Source: Chloroflexota bacterium
GTDB taxonomy: Bacteria > Chloroflexota > UBA11872
Reading direction: 5' to 3'
NCBI GenBank assembly: GCA_028873795.1
Contig: JAPPNP010000013.1
Span: forward strand, 1-47,903
DNA length: 47,903 bases
The notes beneath the pieces were generated by a model. It ran no database searches, was not told where the DNA came from, and saw only the letters and a list, made by a program, of their open reading frames with translations. The position numbers and the translations under genes were made by a program. This document shows positions 23,960 to 33,798 of this stretch, piece after piece; the first letter of the stretch is position 1; each line of letters begins with the position of its first letter.

Positions 23960-26077
23960 ATGACGAAGGACCTGTTGCTTAGTCGACGGCGAATGCTCGC
24001 CGTCACCGCGGGCGCCGCCGCCGTAGGCGTGCTGGCTGCTTGTGGCGAAGCTGAAGAAGAAGTAGCGGAGGCAACTCCGGCACCGGCGACCCCGGCTCCG
24101 GCGACTCCGGCACCGGCGACGCCGGCGGCCACGGCGGCTCCGGCCGCGACGGCCGCTCCGACCGCCGCCATGACCGAAGCCGCCATGGAAATGCCCGACC
24201 ACGAGCGCAACACGGGCATGACCTATGACCTCGGCAAGGAGTACAACGAAGCGCCGGCGCTGGCCGAAATGGTGGCCGCGGGCGAGCTTCCGCCGGTTGA
24301 AGAGCGCCTACCCGACGAGCCGCTGGTCTGGCAGCCGTGGGAAGCGATCGGCAACTACGGTGGCCGCACCAACTGGGCCAGCGTGGCGATCTCGGTGGAC
24401 ATTGGCAACGCCAACCGCACCGACGCCGTGGCTTACAACATGGAGGGCACCGCGCTCGTCAACGACGCCGTCAAGAGCCACCACGTGAGCTCCGACGGCA
24501 CCACCGTCGTCTACGAGTTGCGGAAGGGCCACAAGTGGTCGGACGGGGCGCCGTTCACGTCCGCCAACTTCCAGTGGCACTACGACAACTACATGGTGAA
24601 TGAAGAGCTGTCGCCGTCCGGCCCGGGCCCGAAGATCAACGGCAAGCCGCCGAATGTCGAGACGCCCGACGAGCTGACGGTTGAGATCTCCTACCCGGAC
24701 CCCGTGCCGATCCTGCTGGACCGGCTCGGCCGTGGTGGTAGCGAGCGCGGGTTCTACCTCTCCTCGCACTACATGGAGCAGTACCACGCGGACTTCAACG
24801 CGGACGCCCCGAAGATGGCGACCGACGAGGGGTTCGACGACTGGACGCAGCTCTTCAAAGCCAAGATGCGCTGGGGCGCGCACCAGACCTGGTTTACCGA
24901 GCATGCGGTGAACCGTCCGGTGCTGGCGCCGTGGACGCTGACGGCCCACTCGGCGGACCGAGCCTCGCTCGACCGCAACCCGTACTACCACATCGTCGAC
25001 ACCGAGGGGAACCAGCTTCCCTACGTGGACGGTCTGAACTACGAGCTGCTGTCGGACAAAGAGGTCTACCAGATCCGCATCACGGCGGGTTCGTTGGACT
25101 TCGGGCAGTTTGAGCTCGACTTCAACAACATGCCGCTGTACCGCGACAACGAGGGCTCGGGTAACTACCGGACGCTAATCAGCAAGGCGCTCCGAAGCTC
25201 GGCCTTGGCGCTCCAGCCCAACTGGACGTACAAGGACGCGGCGGTTGCCGAGATCTTCCAGGAGCTCGACTTCCGTATCGCGCTGTCAGTGGCCATCGAC
25301 CGCGACGCCATCAACGACGCGGTGTTCTTCGGTCTGGCGACCCCGTTCCAGGGGACCATCCTCCCGAGCTACACGTTCTACGAGGACCACTGGGGCACGA
25401 TCCACACCGAGTTCGACCCGGCCAAGGCCAACGAGCTGTTGGACGGCATCGGGTTGGACCAGAAGGACGCCGAGGGCTGGCGCCTGCGACCGGACGGCGA
25501 GCGCCTGACGCTGATCTTCGAGATCGGCGACCAGGAAGGCCCGAAGGACTCGATCGCCGAGTTGGTGGCCGAGAACTGGCGTGACGTCGGTCTCGACACC
25601 CAGTGGAACCAGATGGAGCGCCCGCTGTACGAGGAGCGCTTGGACCAGCTCACCGAGATCATGATCGGTACCGAGCACACGGAAGCCGCCGGGTACTTCA
25701 CCCGCTGGGTCCCGTGGGTCTGGGGCTACAAGGGCAAGCGAGCCGTCTGGGCCGGCGGTTGGACCCGCTGGTTCGCTACCGACGGCGCCGAGGGCGACGA
25801 GCCGCCGGCGGAGATCAAGGCCAACGCCGAGTTGAAGTTCGCCTGGCAGCTGGCTGCGCCCGGCACCGCCGAGTACGACGACCTTGGTCGGCAGTACTTC
25901 GGGTGGCAGGCGGAGCAGTTGACGGTGATCGGCACCGTGGGGCTTGCCCCGCAGCCGGTGATCATCAACAACCGGGTGAAGAACTTCCCGGACGACGAGG
26001 AGAACCTGTGGTTCGGCGCTGGGGCCAACTTCACGAAGCCCTACCGCGCGTTCCAGTGGTTCATCCCGGACGCATAG
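23960..26077 (+). CDS. Family-5 extracellular solute-binding lipoprotein
   Basis: 705 residues. The signal peptide has SRRRML (8-13), a twin-arginine-like motif, and a lipobox LAAC with Cys28, so it is a lipid-anchored binding protein exported folded. A low-complexity linker of ATPAP repeats (about 37-75) tethers the family-5 peptide/nickel-binding fold that follows. At 705 residues it is longer than most relatives (about 550). It captures oligopeptides or, as in some family-5 proteins of Thermotoga, oligosaccharides, and delivers them to the permeases downstream. The start ATG at 23960 follows a purine-rich GGGGGAGAGG; the upstream extension is rejected. Confidence 0.92.
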   Translation: MTKDLLLSRRRMLAVTAGAAAVGVLAACGEAEEEVAEATPAPATPAPATPAPATPAATAAPAATAAPTAAMTEAAMEMPDHERNTGMTYDLGKEYNEAPALAEMVAAGELPPVEERLPDEPLVWQPWEAIGNYGGRTNWASVAISVDIGNANRTDAVAYNMEGTALVNDAVKSHHVSSDGTTVVYELRKGHKWSDGAPFTSANFQWHYDNYMVNEELSPSGPGPKINGKPPNVETPDELTVEISYPDPVPILLDRLGRGGSERGFYLSSHYMEQYHADFNADAPKMATDEGFDDWTQLFKAKMRWGAHQTWFTEHAVNRPVLAPWTLTAHSADRASLDRNPYYHIVDTEGNQLPYVDGLNYELLSDKEVYQIRITAGSLDFGQFELDFNNMPLYRDNEGSGNYRTLISKALRSSALALQPNWTYKDAAVAEIFQELDFRIALSVAIDRDAINDAVFFGLATPFQGTILPSYTFYEDHWGTIHTEFDPAKANELLDGIGLDQKDAEGWRLRPDGERLTLIFEIGDQEGPKDSIAELVAENWRDVGLDTQWNQMERPLYEERLDQLTEIMIGTEHTEAAGYFTRWVPWVWGYKGKRAVWAGGWTRWFATDGAEGDEPPAEIKANAELKFAWQLAAPGTAEYDDLGRQYFGWQAEQLTVIGTVGLAPQPVIINNRVKNFPDDEENLWFGAGANFTKPYRAFQWFIPDA

Positions 26078-26093
26078 TCGCGACCTAAGGTCG

Positions 26094-26129
26094 CCGGGAG
26101 CCGCCGGTCATCCGGTCGGCGGCTCCCGG
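26094..26129 (+). terminator. Strong hairpin between binding protein and permease genes
   Basis: A perfect 13-bp stem (26094-26106 with 26117-26129) has a 10-nt loop and no T-run. Such hairpins after a binding-protein gene commonly stabilise its mRNA or partly terminate, giving more binding protein than permease. It begins 17 nt after the stop. Confidence 0.65.
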
Positions 26130-26235
26130 TGGCAACGGTCGTCGAATGTGCGCTACGGTAGCGAGCACCGCGACCAGACAGGACGGATGACGATACCGGC
26201 GAGTTGAGGTTGGGCGTCAGAGAGGGACGCAACGC

Positions 26236-27246
26236 ATGAGGGCATATCTGGTTCGACGCTTCCTGTTCATGGTCGTCGGCTGGTGGCTGCTGAGCGTGGT
26301 GGTCTTCATCGTCATCCAGCTTCCGCCGGGCGACTTCCTCACCAACTACATCGCGGGCCAGGAGCAGGCCGGGACGTTCCTCGAGCGTGAGGAAATCGAG
26401 TCTCTCAAGCTCTACTACGGCCTCGACCGCACGCCCATCGAGCAGTATTTCTACTGGGCAGGGCGTTTCGTGGTCGGCGACCTGGGTCGCTCATTCGGCA
26501 GCTGGCGCTCCGCCGAGCAGCCGGTCACCAAGATCCTCGCCGAGGTTCTGCCCTTCACGGTCATTCTGTCCACATTGGCGCTGATATTCACCTTTGCGGT
26601 GGCCATCCCGATCGGCATCTATTCCGCCACGCATCAGTATCGGCCTGGCGATTACTTCTTCACCGCCGTGGGCTTCATCGGCTTAGCGGTTCCAAACTTC
26701 ATGCTGGCATTGCTCTTGATGTACATGCTGTTCAAGTATTTCGACATCACGGCTGGCGGCCTGTTTTCGCCCGAGTATGCGCTGGCTGATTGGTCTGTCG
26801 AGAAAGTCATCGACATGCTCCAGCACCTCGTCGTGCCTGTGGTAGTGCTCGGCACTGCCGGCACCGCCAGTACCATGCGGGTGATGCGGGGCGTGCTGCT
26901 CGACGAGCTCGGCAAGCAGTACGTGATCACCGCCCGGGCGCGCGGCGTATCCGAGCGCAAGTTGCTCTTCAAGTACCCGGTGCGCCTGGCGCTCAACCCC
27001 ATCGTGAGCAGCACGGCCTACATTCTGCCGGGCATCTTCGGCGGCAATGCCATCGTCGCCATCGTCCTCAGTCTGCCGATGACTGGACCCGTCTTGTTGA
27101 CGGCCCTCAGGGCCCAGGACATGTTCCTCGCCGGGAGTATCGTCATGGTCGAAGGCGCGCTCGTAATCTTCGGAACGTTCCTTTCCGACATCCTATTGGC
27201 GCTGGTGGATCCGCGGATTCGCCAAGAGCGTGCCGTGGCGGCCTAG
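26236..27246 (+). CDS. ABC transporter permease, DppB/OppB type
   Basis: 336 residues, six predicted membrane helices starting with RRFLFMVVGWWLLSVVVFIVIQLPPGDFL. The EAA-type coupling loop (ITARARGVSERKLLFKYPVRLALNP, split here by position at about 235-260) contacts the ATPase. It forms the inner-membrane channel with the next gene's product. It sits 158 nt after the binding-protein stop. Family and orientation are secure; substrate is not. Confidence 0.93.
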   Translation: MRAYLVRRFLFMVVGWWLLSVVVFIVIQLPPGDFLTNYIAGQEQAGTFLEREEIESLKLYYGLDRTPIEQYFYWAGRFVVGDLGRSFGSWRSAEQPVTKILAEVLPFTVILSTLALIFTFAVAIPIGIYSATHQYRPGDYFFTAVGFIGLAVPNFMLALLLMYMLFKYFDITAGGLFSPEYALADWSVEKVIDMLQHLVVPVVVLGTAGTASTMRVMRGVLLDELGKQYVITARARGVSERKLLFKYPVRLALNPIVSSTAYILPGIFGGNAIVAIVLSLPMTGPVLLTALRAQDMFLAGSIVMVEGALVIFGTFLSDILLALVDPRIRQERAVAA

Positions 27247-27249
27247 CTT

Positions 27250-28389
27250 ATGGCTACAACTTCACTCGAACCCACCACCGGATCCGGCGTCTCAGTCCGT
27301 GAGTTCACCGAGGAAGAGCAGTATTACGTCGCCTCGCAGTGGCAGCTCATGTGGCGGAAGTTCCGCCGTCACCGCTTGGGCTACGCCAGCGGCGTGCTGC
27401 TGCTCCTTGGCTACTTCTTTGCCATCACCTACGACTTCTGGATCCCCTACGACTTCACGGACCGGCACGACAAGCTTTCCTCGCCGCCGACCCGCATTCA
27501 CGTGATCGACGCCAACGGGACGTGGCAAATGCCGTTCGTGCTCGGCACTCAGTCCGTCGTCGATCCGCAGTCGTTCAAGCGGACGTTTGTGGAGGACCCT
27601 GAGCTCGTCCATCCCATCGGCCTCTTCACACAAGGCGCCCCCTACAAGTTCTGGGGACTCTTCGACTGGGACCGCCACTTCTTCGGTGTCGAGGGAACGA
27701 CGATCCACTTGTTCGGCACCGATGACTTGGGGCGTGACGTTTTTTCGCGCACGCTATCCGCGGCCCGCATCAGCCTTTCGATCGGGCTGGTGGGCGTCAT
27801 TCTCAGCTTCGTCCTTGGCGTCATCATCGGGGGAATCTCGGGCTACTTCGGCGGCACGGTTGACCTGCTGATCCAGCGGTTCATCGAATTCGTAATTTCG
27901 GTCCCCACCATTCCGCTCTGGATGTCGCTGAGCGCCGCGGTGCCCATCACCTGGTCGCCGCTGCAGACCTACTTCGCCATCACTATCGTGCTCTCGGTGG
28001 TCGGTTGGGCCGGCTTGGCCCGCGTCGTGCGCGGGAAGATCCTCGAGCTGCGCGAGAACGACTATGTGATGGCAGCCCGAGTAGCCGGCGCCGGCAACAT
28101 GCGCGTGCTATTCGACCACCTGGTGCCCGGCTTCATGAGCTACCTGATCGTGCACCTCACGTTGCAGGTGCCGAGCATGATTCTGGCTGAAACGACACTG
28201 AGCTTCCTGCGGCTGGGCATCCGCGCTCCCGCCGTGAGTTGGGGCACGCTCATGCAGGACGCGCAAAACGTAAGCGTGATCGCGGTCTTCCCCTGGCTGA
28301 TGATTCCGGGGCTCTTCGTAATCATCGCGGTGTTCCTCTTCAACTTCCTGGGCGACGGCCTGCGGGACGCCGCAGACCCGTACCGATAG
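27250..28389 (+). CDS. ABC transporter permease, DppC/OppC type, extended
   Basis: 379 residues. A cytoplasmic N-terminus and first helix (about 48-66) are followed by an outward-facing stretch of roughly 90 residues before GTDDLGRDVFSR, where typical DppC proteins have about 35. The coupling loop is AARVAGAGNMRVLFDHLVP. The extra segment may help dock the unusually large binding protein. It starts 3 nt after the DppB-type stop, so translation is coupled. Confidence 0.92.
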   Translation: MATTSLEPTTGSGVSVREFTEEEQYYVASQWQLMWRKFRRHRLGYASGVLLLLGYFFAITYDFWIPYDFTDRHDKLSSPPTRIHVIDANGTWQMPFVLGTQSVVDPQSFKRTFVEDPELVHPIGLFTQGAPYKFWGLFDWDRHFFGVEGTTIHLFGTDDLGRDVFSRTLSAARISLSIGLVGVILSFVLGVIIGGISGYFGGTVDLLIQRFIEFVISVPTIPLWMSLSAAVPITWSPLQTYFAITIVLSVVGWAGLARVVRGKILELRENDYVMAARVAGAGNMRVLFDHLVPGFMSYLIVHLTLQVPSMILAETTLSFLRLGIRAPAVSWGTLMQDAQNVSVIAVFPWLMIPGLFVIIAVFLFNFLGDGLRDAADPYR

Positions 28390-28396
28390 GCGAGCC

Positions 28397-29434
28397 ATGA
28401 CAGAAGAACAAGCACCCGTCGCCGCGCCCGAATCTGGGGCGCTCACGGACGAAGACGTCATCCTCGAGTTGAACGACGTCCGAACGTACTTCGAGCTGGA
28501 TGAAGGAACGCTGAAGGCCGTTGACGGCGTCTCGTTTGCCGTTCGGCGCAACGAAACGCTCGGAATCGTCGGCGAGTCCGGTTGCGGCAAGAGCGTCACC
28601 GGCCAGTCGATTCTCCGCATCGTGCCCAAGCCCGGCGATACGCAAGGCAACATCTGGTTGCGGCGCAACGGCGAAACGGTCGACCTTGCGTCGCTCCACC
28701 CGTCCGGCCGCGAAATTCGCGACGTCCGCGGGCGCGACATCGCCATGATCTTCCAGGAGCCGATGACGGCGTTCTCGCCGGTGCACAGTGTCGGCAACCA
28801 GATCATGGAAGCCATCCTGGTGCACGAGGACGTTTCGAAGCAAGCTGCCCGCGAGCGTGCCATCGAGGTCCTGAGCCAGGTGGGCATTCCGGAAGCCGAG
28901 CGCCGCGTCGACGCCCTGCCGCACGAGCTCTCCGGCGGAATGCGGCAGCGAGCCATGATCGCCATGGCGCTGGTGCTACGCCCCAAACTCCTCATTGCCG
29001 ACGAGCCCACGACTGCACTGGACGTGACAATCCAGGCCCAGATTCTGCGTCTAATGCAGGACCTGCAGAAGGAAATGGGCATGTCGATCATGTTCATCAC
29101 CCACAACCTGGGCGTGATTGCGAACATGGCCGACCAGATGATCGTGATGTACCTCGGGCGCGTCGTCGAGCAGGGCTCGGTCGAGACCATCTTCGGCGAG
29201 CCGCAACACCCGTACACCCAGGCCCTCATGGAATCGATCCCGCGGATCGGATTGACGCGTGGAGAGCGCCTCAGCTCGATTGCCGGCACCGTGCCGGTGC
29301 CGCTGAATCCGCCCGAGGAATGTGGCTTTTCCTCCCGCTGTCCCAAGTTCATCCCCGGCCGCTGCGACGCCAAGGTGCCGGACATGATCGAATCGTCGCC
29401 TGGCCACCACGTACGGTGTGTGCTCTATGAGTAG
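28397..29434 (+). CDS. ABC transporter ATPase, DppD/OppD type
   Basis: 345 residues: Walker [10 protein letters not shown]-loop QEPMTAFSP, signature LSGGMRQR, Walker B LLIADEP. The C-terminal oligopeptide-transporter region carries four cysteines (CGFSSRC, GRC, VRC), the site of the iron-sulfur cluster known in some DppD proteins. It powers import with the DppF-type partner. 7 nt after the DppC-type gene. Confidence 0.94.
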   Translation: MTEEQAPVAAPESGALTDEDVILELNDVRTYFELDEGTLKAVDGVSFAVRRNETLGIVGESGCGKSVTGQSILRIVPKPGDTQGNIWLRRNGETVDLASLHPSGREIRDVRGRDIAMIFQEPMTAFSPVHSVGNQIMEAILVHEDVSKQAARERAIEVLSQVGIPEAERRVDALPHELSGGMRQRAMIAMALVLRPKLLIADEPTTALDVTIQAQILRLMQDLQKEMGMSIMFITHNLGVIANMADQMIVMYLGRVVEQGSVETIFGEPQHPYTQALMESIPRIGLTRGERLSSIAGTVPVPLNPPEECGFSSRCPKFIPGRCDAKVPDMIESSPGHHVRCVLYE

Positions 29435-30503
29435 CGAGCAAGAGATGCAGAGCGACTCAACCCAGCCCATGTCGACTGAGACATCCAACGGGCAAGCCGC
29501 CAACACCATTCTCGAGATCGAGGGGCTCAAGAAGTACTTCCCTATCGAGAAGGGCCTGCTGCGGCGGGTTGTTGGCTACGTGCGGGCCGTTGACGACGTC
29601 AGTCTTTCGATTTCAGAGGGGAAGACGCTCGGTCTCGTCGGCGAATCTGGATGCGGCAAGACCACACTCGGCCGTTGCGTGGTGCGCGCCATCGAGCCCA
29701 CCGACGGCAGCGTTCGCATGCATGTCGACAACGAAGACACTGAATTGACAGAGCTCGGCTCGCGCGAGTTGCGCGAATACCGGCGCAACCTGCAGATGGT
29801 CTTCCAGGACCCCTACTCCAGCCTCGATCCCCGAAAGACGGTGCTGGACATCGTGGGTGAGCCCCTGCGGATTCACAATGTGGCGCGCGGCCGTGAGCTC
29901 GAGACTCGCGTGAGCGAGTTGCTCGAAGTCGTGGGTCTGGATATTCGCTACCTCAAGCGCTACCCACACGCGTTCAGCGGCGGGCAGCGTCAGCGCATCG
30001 GCATTGCTCGCGCCTTGGCCTTGAATCCCAAGGTCATCATCTGCGACGAAGCCGTCTCGGCGCTCGACGTCTCGGTCCAAGCGCAGATCATCAACCTGTT
30101 GGAAGAGTTGCAGGAAGAGTTCGGCATTGCCTATCTGTTCATCGCGCACGACCTGAGCGTCGTCGAGCACATCTCCGACGAGGTGGCGGTGATGTACGTG
30201 GGCAAGGTCGTCGAGCACGCCTCGACGGAAGAGCTCTTCAGCAACCCGAAGCACCCCTACACCGAGGCCCTCATGTCGGCGGTGCCGCTCCCGGACCCCA
30301 AGCGGAAGCTCCAGGAGATCACGCTGGAGGGCGAAGTGGCCGACCCGGCGGACCCGCCGAGCGGCTGCTATTTCCACCCGCGCTGCCGCTACGCTCAGGA
30401 CCGCTGCCGCGAGGAGACCCCCGAGTTGCGCGTGGTTGGCAGCGGGCACGAATCGGCCTGTCACTTTGCCGAGGAGCTTGATCTTCGCGGCGTAACCGCT
30501 TGA
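29427..30503 (+). CDS. ABC transporter ATPase, DppF/OppF type
   Basis: 358 residues: Walker [11 protein letters not shown]-loop QDPYSSLDP, signature FSGGQRQR, Walker [15 protein letters not shown]-terminal cysteine set is present ([14 protein letters not shown]). ATG at 29427 overlaps the DppD-type stop by 8 nt; a GTG at 29418 is an alternative. The N-terminal 25 residues are Ser/Thr/Gln-rich and probably flexible. It completes the five-gene importer. Confidence 0.93.
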   Translation: MSSEQEMQSDSTQPMSTETSNGQAANTILEIEGLKKYFPIEKGLLRRVVGYVRAVDDVSLSISEGKTLGLVGESGCGKTTLGRCVVRAIEPTDGSVRMHVDNEDTELTELGSRELREYRRNLQMVFQDPYSSLDPRKTVLDIVGEPLRIHNVARGRELETRVSELLEVVGLDIRYLKRYPHAFSGGQRQRIGIARALALNPKVIICDEAVSALDVSVQAQIINLLEELQEEFGIAYLFIAHDLSVVEHISDEVAVMYVGKVVEHASTEELFSNPKHPYTEALMSAVPLPDPKRKLQEITLEGEVADPADPPSGCYFHPRCRYAQDRCREETPELRVVGSGHESACHFAEELDLRGVTA

Positions 30504-30507
30504 GTCC

Positions 30508-30548
30508 AGCTGCCCGGGTGCCCGGCCCGCAGGGTCGGCGGGGCAGCT
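30508..30548 (+). terminator. Hairpin after the transporter operon
   Basis: AGCTGCCC (30508-30515) pairs with GGGCAGCT (30541-30548), with a GC-rich interior that can fold further. It starts 4 nt after the DppF-type stop and has no T-run. Terminator or processing site, inferred. Confidence 0.45.
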
Positions 30549-30571
30549 TAGACGGGCGACAGGCCTAGCCG

Positions 30572-31015
30572 GTGTCACTCCTTCAGTTGGTCGTCCCACT
30601 GGGGTTGCTCATTGCCCTCGTGTGCACGGGCGTGGTGCTCTGGGCCAAATGGATGGTGCAGCGCGCCGCGAACCAGATCGAGGAGCGGCACCGCGCCGCC
30701 GAGCTCATCGTGAACGAGGGCGAGGTCCCGCTCCCATGGATCGAGAATTATCGAAAGCGCGCGGCCAAGCTGACTCGCTCGGGCGCCACGGATTCCGACA
30801 TTCAGGCCGCAGCCGATCTCGCTGAGTCATACGTTGGGCGCGAGCTCGACCGCCTGGTGCGCTATATCGAGACCACACGCCTGGTCGCCGACGAGTTCAC
30901 ACGCGAATCGCTCATTGAGGGCATCAACGAGCGCCGGCGCGAGTGGGAATCCGACGGCTGGAGAGAGTTTGCGCACGCCGCGCGCCGGCCGCTAAACGAC
31001 CACTCCGCGCCCTGA
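30572..31015 (+). CDS. Small single-pass membrane protein, unknown
   Basis: 147 residues with one N-terminal membrane helix (about 7-27) and a long, charged, helical cytoplasmic part (coiled-coil-like, about 35-130). I do not recognise the family. GTG start at 30572, no clear ribosome site, so the start is uncertain. It lies between the importer and catabolic genes on the same strand. Confidence 0.55.
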   Translation: MSLLQLVVPLGLLIALVCTGVVLWAKWMVQRAANQIEERHRAAELIVNEGEVPLPWIENYRKRAAKLTRSGATDSDIQAAADLAESYVGRELDRLVRYIETTRLVADEFTRESLIEGINERRREWESDGWREFAHAARRPLNDHSAP

Positions 31016-31127
31016 TGCGACTCGCGCCTGCCGACACTTCCAGAACGACCATAGATCGCGCACACTCTCGTATCGCGACGTCGGCCATCCGCCGGGCACG
31101 CTGCCCAGACACATGGAGCCTTTGCGC

Positions 31128-31976
31128 ATGAAGATCGCCTACGGAACCTACGCCATGCCGAAGCACACGCTCGAGGACGCCATCCCGATCCTGGCGAACA
31201 TCGGCTACGACGGCGTCGAAATCTGCGCCGGTCCGCGCCACGTCGGTTCGCTGCCGGACGCCATGACGCCCAGCCGACGCGCGGCCATTCGGACGTTGCT
31301 CGCCGATCACGACATGGGCGTGCCGGCCACGTTCGCCACGGCCCTTCACGTGCATGAGACCGACGACGCCAAACACGCCGCGAACTTCGAATTCGCGCGC
31401 GAACTCAACGCCGTCGGGCGAGACTTCGTTCCCGACCGCGAGCCGTGCCTGGCATTTGGCATCGGCGGCCGGGACTACGAATGGCTCAAGATCCGCGACT
31501 CGCTGGCCGAGACCGGTAGGAAGTACGGGGAGCTGGCAGAGCGCGAGGGCTTCCACCTCGCGATCGAGGCCCACTCCGGCGCCGCCGTCGACCGGACGAG
31601 CCGCGCGCTCTGGCTGATCGACCAGATTGGCCACGACCGCGTCAAGCTGCACTTCGACATGGTGCACTTCTTTCTCGCCGGTGAGACGGCCGAAGAGGCC
31701 GTGCCGGCGCTGGTGCCGATCACCGGGCATACCCACGTCACGGACGCGCGAGTCCACGACGACGGCAGCCTCGACCTGCTGCTGCTCGGGCAAGGCGAGC
31801 TGGACACCACCGGCTATGTGCGGGCCATGCACGGGGCCGGGTGGGACGACTTCATCACCCTGGAGGTGAGTGGCATGGTCTGGAACAAGCCGGCCTACCT
31901 CCCCGTGGCCGCCGCCGAATTCGCCTATGCCACCCTGGACGGCGCATTCCGCGAAGCCGGCGTGCCTCGCGGCTAG
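31128..31976 (+). CDS. Sugar phosphate isomerase/epimerase family protein
   Basis: 282 residues, xylose-isomerase-like barrel. The metal ligands fall in the classical order: Glu147 (AIEAHS), Asp177 (LHFDMVH), His203 (HTHV) and Glu246 (TLEVSG). It interconverts a keto and aldo sugar or epimerises a sugar acid. ATG at 31128 is preferred over 31113 because GGAG sits 9 nt before it. A Gfo/Idh/MocA gene follows after 9 nt, the usual pairing for cyclitol or sugar catabolism. Confidence 0.9.
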   Translation: MKIAYGTYAMPKHTLEDAIPILANIGYDGVEICAGPRHVGSLPDAMTPSRRAAIRTLLADHDMGVPATFATALHVHETDDAKHAANFEFARELNAVGRDFVPDREPCLAFGIGGRDYEWLKIRDSLAETGRKYGELAEREGFHLAIEAHSGAAVDRTSRALWLIDQIGHDRVKLHFDMVHFFLAGETAEEAVPALVPITGHTHVTDARVHDDGSLDLLLLGQGELDTTGYVRAMHGAGWDDFITLEVSGMVWNKPAYLPVAAAEFAYATLDGAFREAGVPRG

Positions 31977-31985
31977 GAGCAGGAC

Positions 31986-33077
31986 ATGACGCCATCCGAC
32001 GAACTCGCAATCGGCATCATTGGCGCCGGCAGCATCGGCACACGCCACTACTCGAATCTGGAATACATTCCCGGAAATCGCGTCGTCGCCGTGTGCGACG
32101 CGGACGACGCCCAGGCCACCAAGCTGGCGAGCCGCGCCGGCGCCAGCACCTATCCGTCGGTCGACGCCATGTTCGACGCGGAGACCGGCCTGGACGCCGT
32201 GCTCATCTGCGTGCCGCCCGGCATTCGGCGCCAGGTGTTCGAGCGCGCGGCGGAGCGAAACGTCGCCGTATTCTGTGAGAAACCGCCGGCGGACTCTCTC
32301 GAGCACGCCCAGGCCGTGGCCCACATCGTGCGCGACAGCGGCATCATCTGCATGGCCGGGTTCAACATGCGCTACCTGCCGCCCGTCCAGCGCATGCGCG
32401 AGCTGATGGCCGGACGCACGGTCAACCTTGCGCTGTGCACCTACCTCAGCGCCCCGGCGCTCACGGGCGGGTTCCGACCGTGGTTCTTCATCAAAGCCCG
32501 ATCTGGCGGGCCCTTGCTGGACCAAGCCATCCACTACGTCGATCTCATGCGCTATATCGTCGGTGAGATCACCAGTGTCCACGCCTTCGGCAGCAACATG
32601 GCGCGCCCCAAGGGTCCTGGCTTTACGATTGAGGACTCCGCCGTATGCACGATCCAGTTCGAATCCGGCGCGGTGGGCTACCAGGTGCACTCATGGGCGG
32701 CGCCCTGGGGGTACACCAAGTTCGAGCTCAACGGTCCGGATTTCCACCTGGAGCTGGAGCCCGCGGGCAATGAACCGGGCGTGTTCGGCACCATCGGCGA
32801 TCCGAAGGGTGAAGGAACCGTCGTGAACGACGCGTTTCCTCGCGCCGCAAGCTTGGGCCGCGACGGCTCGCGCAAACCCGGCGCGCCGCTCGACGCGCCG
32901 CCCGATTTCATGCACTACCAGGAGATGGTCACGTTCCTGAATGCCGTGCGCACGGGCGATACCTCGGGCATCCTGAGCACGTATGCCGACGGCATGCGCA
33001 CCCTGGCGGTGGTGCTGGCCATGAACCGCTCAATCGATTCCGGCCAAGTCGAGCCCGTGGTGGTGCCCGAGGTCTAG
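31986..33077 (+). CDS. Gfo/Idh/MocA family oxidoreductase
   Basis: 363 residues with all family features: IGIIGAGSIGTRH dinucleotide loop, EKP motif (CEKPPA) and LLDQAIHYVD with the Asp/His pair. It should oxidise a sugar or inositol-like substrate with NAD(P). AGGAG lies 7 nt before the ATG. In an operon with the isomerase. It contrasts with the degenerate relative at 5101-6114. Confidence 0.92.
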   Translation: MTPSDELAIGIIGAGSIGTRHYSNLEYIPGNRVVAVCDADDAQATKLASRAGASTYPSVDAMFDAETGLDAVLICVPPGIRRQVFERAAERNVAVFCEKPPADSLEHAQAVAHIVRDSGIICMAGFNMRYLPPVQRMRELMAGRTVNLALCTYLSAPALTGGFRPWFFIKARSGGPLLDQAIHYVDLMRYIVGEITSVHAFGSNMARPKGPGFTIEDSAVCTIQFESGAVGYQVHSWAAPWGYTKFELNGPDFHLELEPAGNEPGVFGTIGDPKGEGTVVNDAFPRAASLGRDGSRKPGAPLDAPPDFMHYQEMVTFLNAVRTGDTSGILSTYADGMRTLAVVLAMNRSIDSGQVEPVVVPEV

Positions 33078-33105
33078 CGCCCCGGCGTCGCGAGTGTCAG
33101 CGAAT

Positions 33106-33136
33106 CGCGCGGCAGTCGGCCGTGACCCGCCGCGCG
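33106..33136. terminator. Hairpin between convergent genes
   Basis: CGCGCGGC (33106-33113) pairs with GCCGCGCG (33129-33136) across 15 nt in the 59-nt gap between the oxidoreductase and GyrI-like stops. Bidirectional terminator inferred; no T-run. Confidence 0.4.
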
Positions 33137-33616
33137 TCACTCAATCGGCCAAATGATCTCGGTCTGATACTCCGACGCGTCGGTTACGTCGAAGGGATCG
33201 TTGAGATAAATCTCGATGGGACCGCCCGCCGGCGTGAGACCGCGGTCTCGGATCCAATCCACCATCGTGTTGTGCGCGTCCATCAGATTCTCGTACGGCC
33301 CCGTGTGGACCATGCGGGCCACCCGACCGGCGGGAAGCTGGCTGGCCACAACCAAGTCGCCGCCTTCGATCGCCCACTCCACGGGGAACCCCGTCTCGGC
33401 GCGCTTGACCTCGTCCGTCATCGCCAGATACCGGGTAAAGGGTGGGCCCACGGGGCTCATCTGAGCACGCGTCAGGTACTCCTGCACCGCGTCCAGGGCA
33501 TGGCCCATCAGCTCGCCGACATCGCGCCCGCCAAAATTGAAGCGCACCACGAGCGTGGGCTGCGCGGAGACGTGCTGCAGCGTGATGTCGCTGGTGGTCG
33601 AGCCGTCTGAATTCAT
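33137..33616 (-). CDS. GyrI-like/effector-binding domain protein
   Basis: 159 residues of the SHS2/GyrI-like small-molecule-binding fold found in AraC- and MerR-type regulators: paired strand-helix repeats with VARMVHTGPYENLMDAH and GPIEIYLNDP. There is no DNA-binding domain, so it is a stand-alone binder of unknown ligand. ATG at 33616 is preferred; the 61 upstream codons overlap the divergent gene's promoter region. Confidence 0.85.
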   Translation of the reverse strand: MNSDGSTTSDITLQHVSAQPTLVVRFNFGGRDVGELMGHALDAVQEYLTRAQMSPVGPPFTRYLAMTDEVKRAETGFPVEWAIEGGDLVVASQLPAGRVARMVHTGPYENLMDAHNTMVDWIRDRGLTPAGGPIEIYLNDPFDVTDASEYQTEIIWPIE

Positions 33617-33746
33617 GCAGTGATCTGGGGGTGACGACGGAGCGCCTCGGATGATCGCACAGAATGCGTCGCGCGCCAGCGATCCCGCGAGCCGACGGCT
33701 CGTGCTCTGGGATGCAGGCCCAATCGAGACCGTGAGCGAATCCGGC

Positions 33747-33752
33747 AATACT
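33747..33752 (+). promoter_or_regulatory. -10-like AATACT for the PhyH gene
   Basis: AATACT lies 47 nt before the ATG at 33799, in a CAATACTCGG context like the CTATACTCGG seen on the minus strand near 44022. No -35 consensus. Confidence 0.3.
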
Positions 33753-33798
33753 CGGATACGCTGAGGGCGACGGGTCCGTGAACCTCGGAGATTCCCCA

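Noticed and set aside
30924-32690. 588-residue open frame on the minus strand
   Set aside because: It runs opposite to the isomerase and Gfo/Idh genes, whose motifs are clear. High GC makes long antisense frames; composition is rich in Arg, Gly, Ala, Val and His with no domain.
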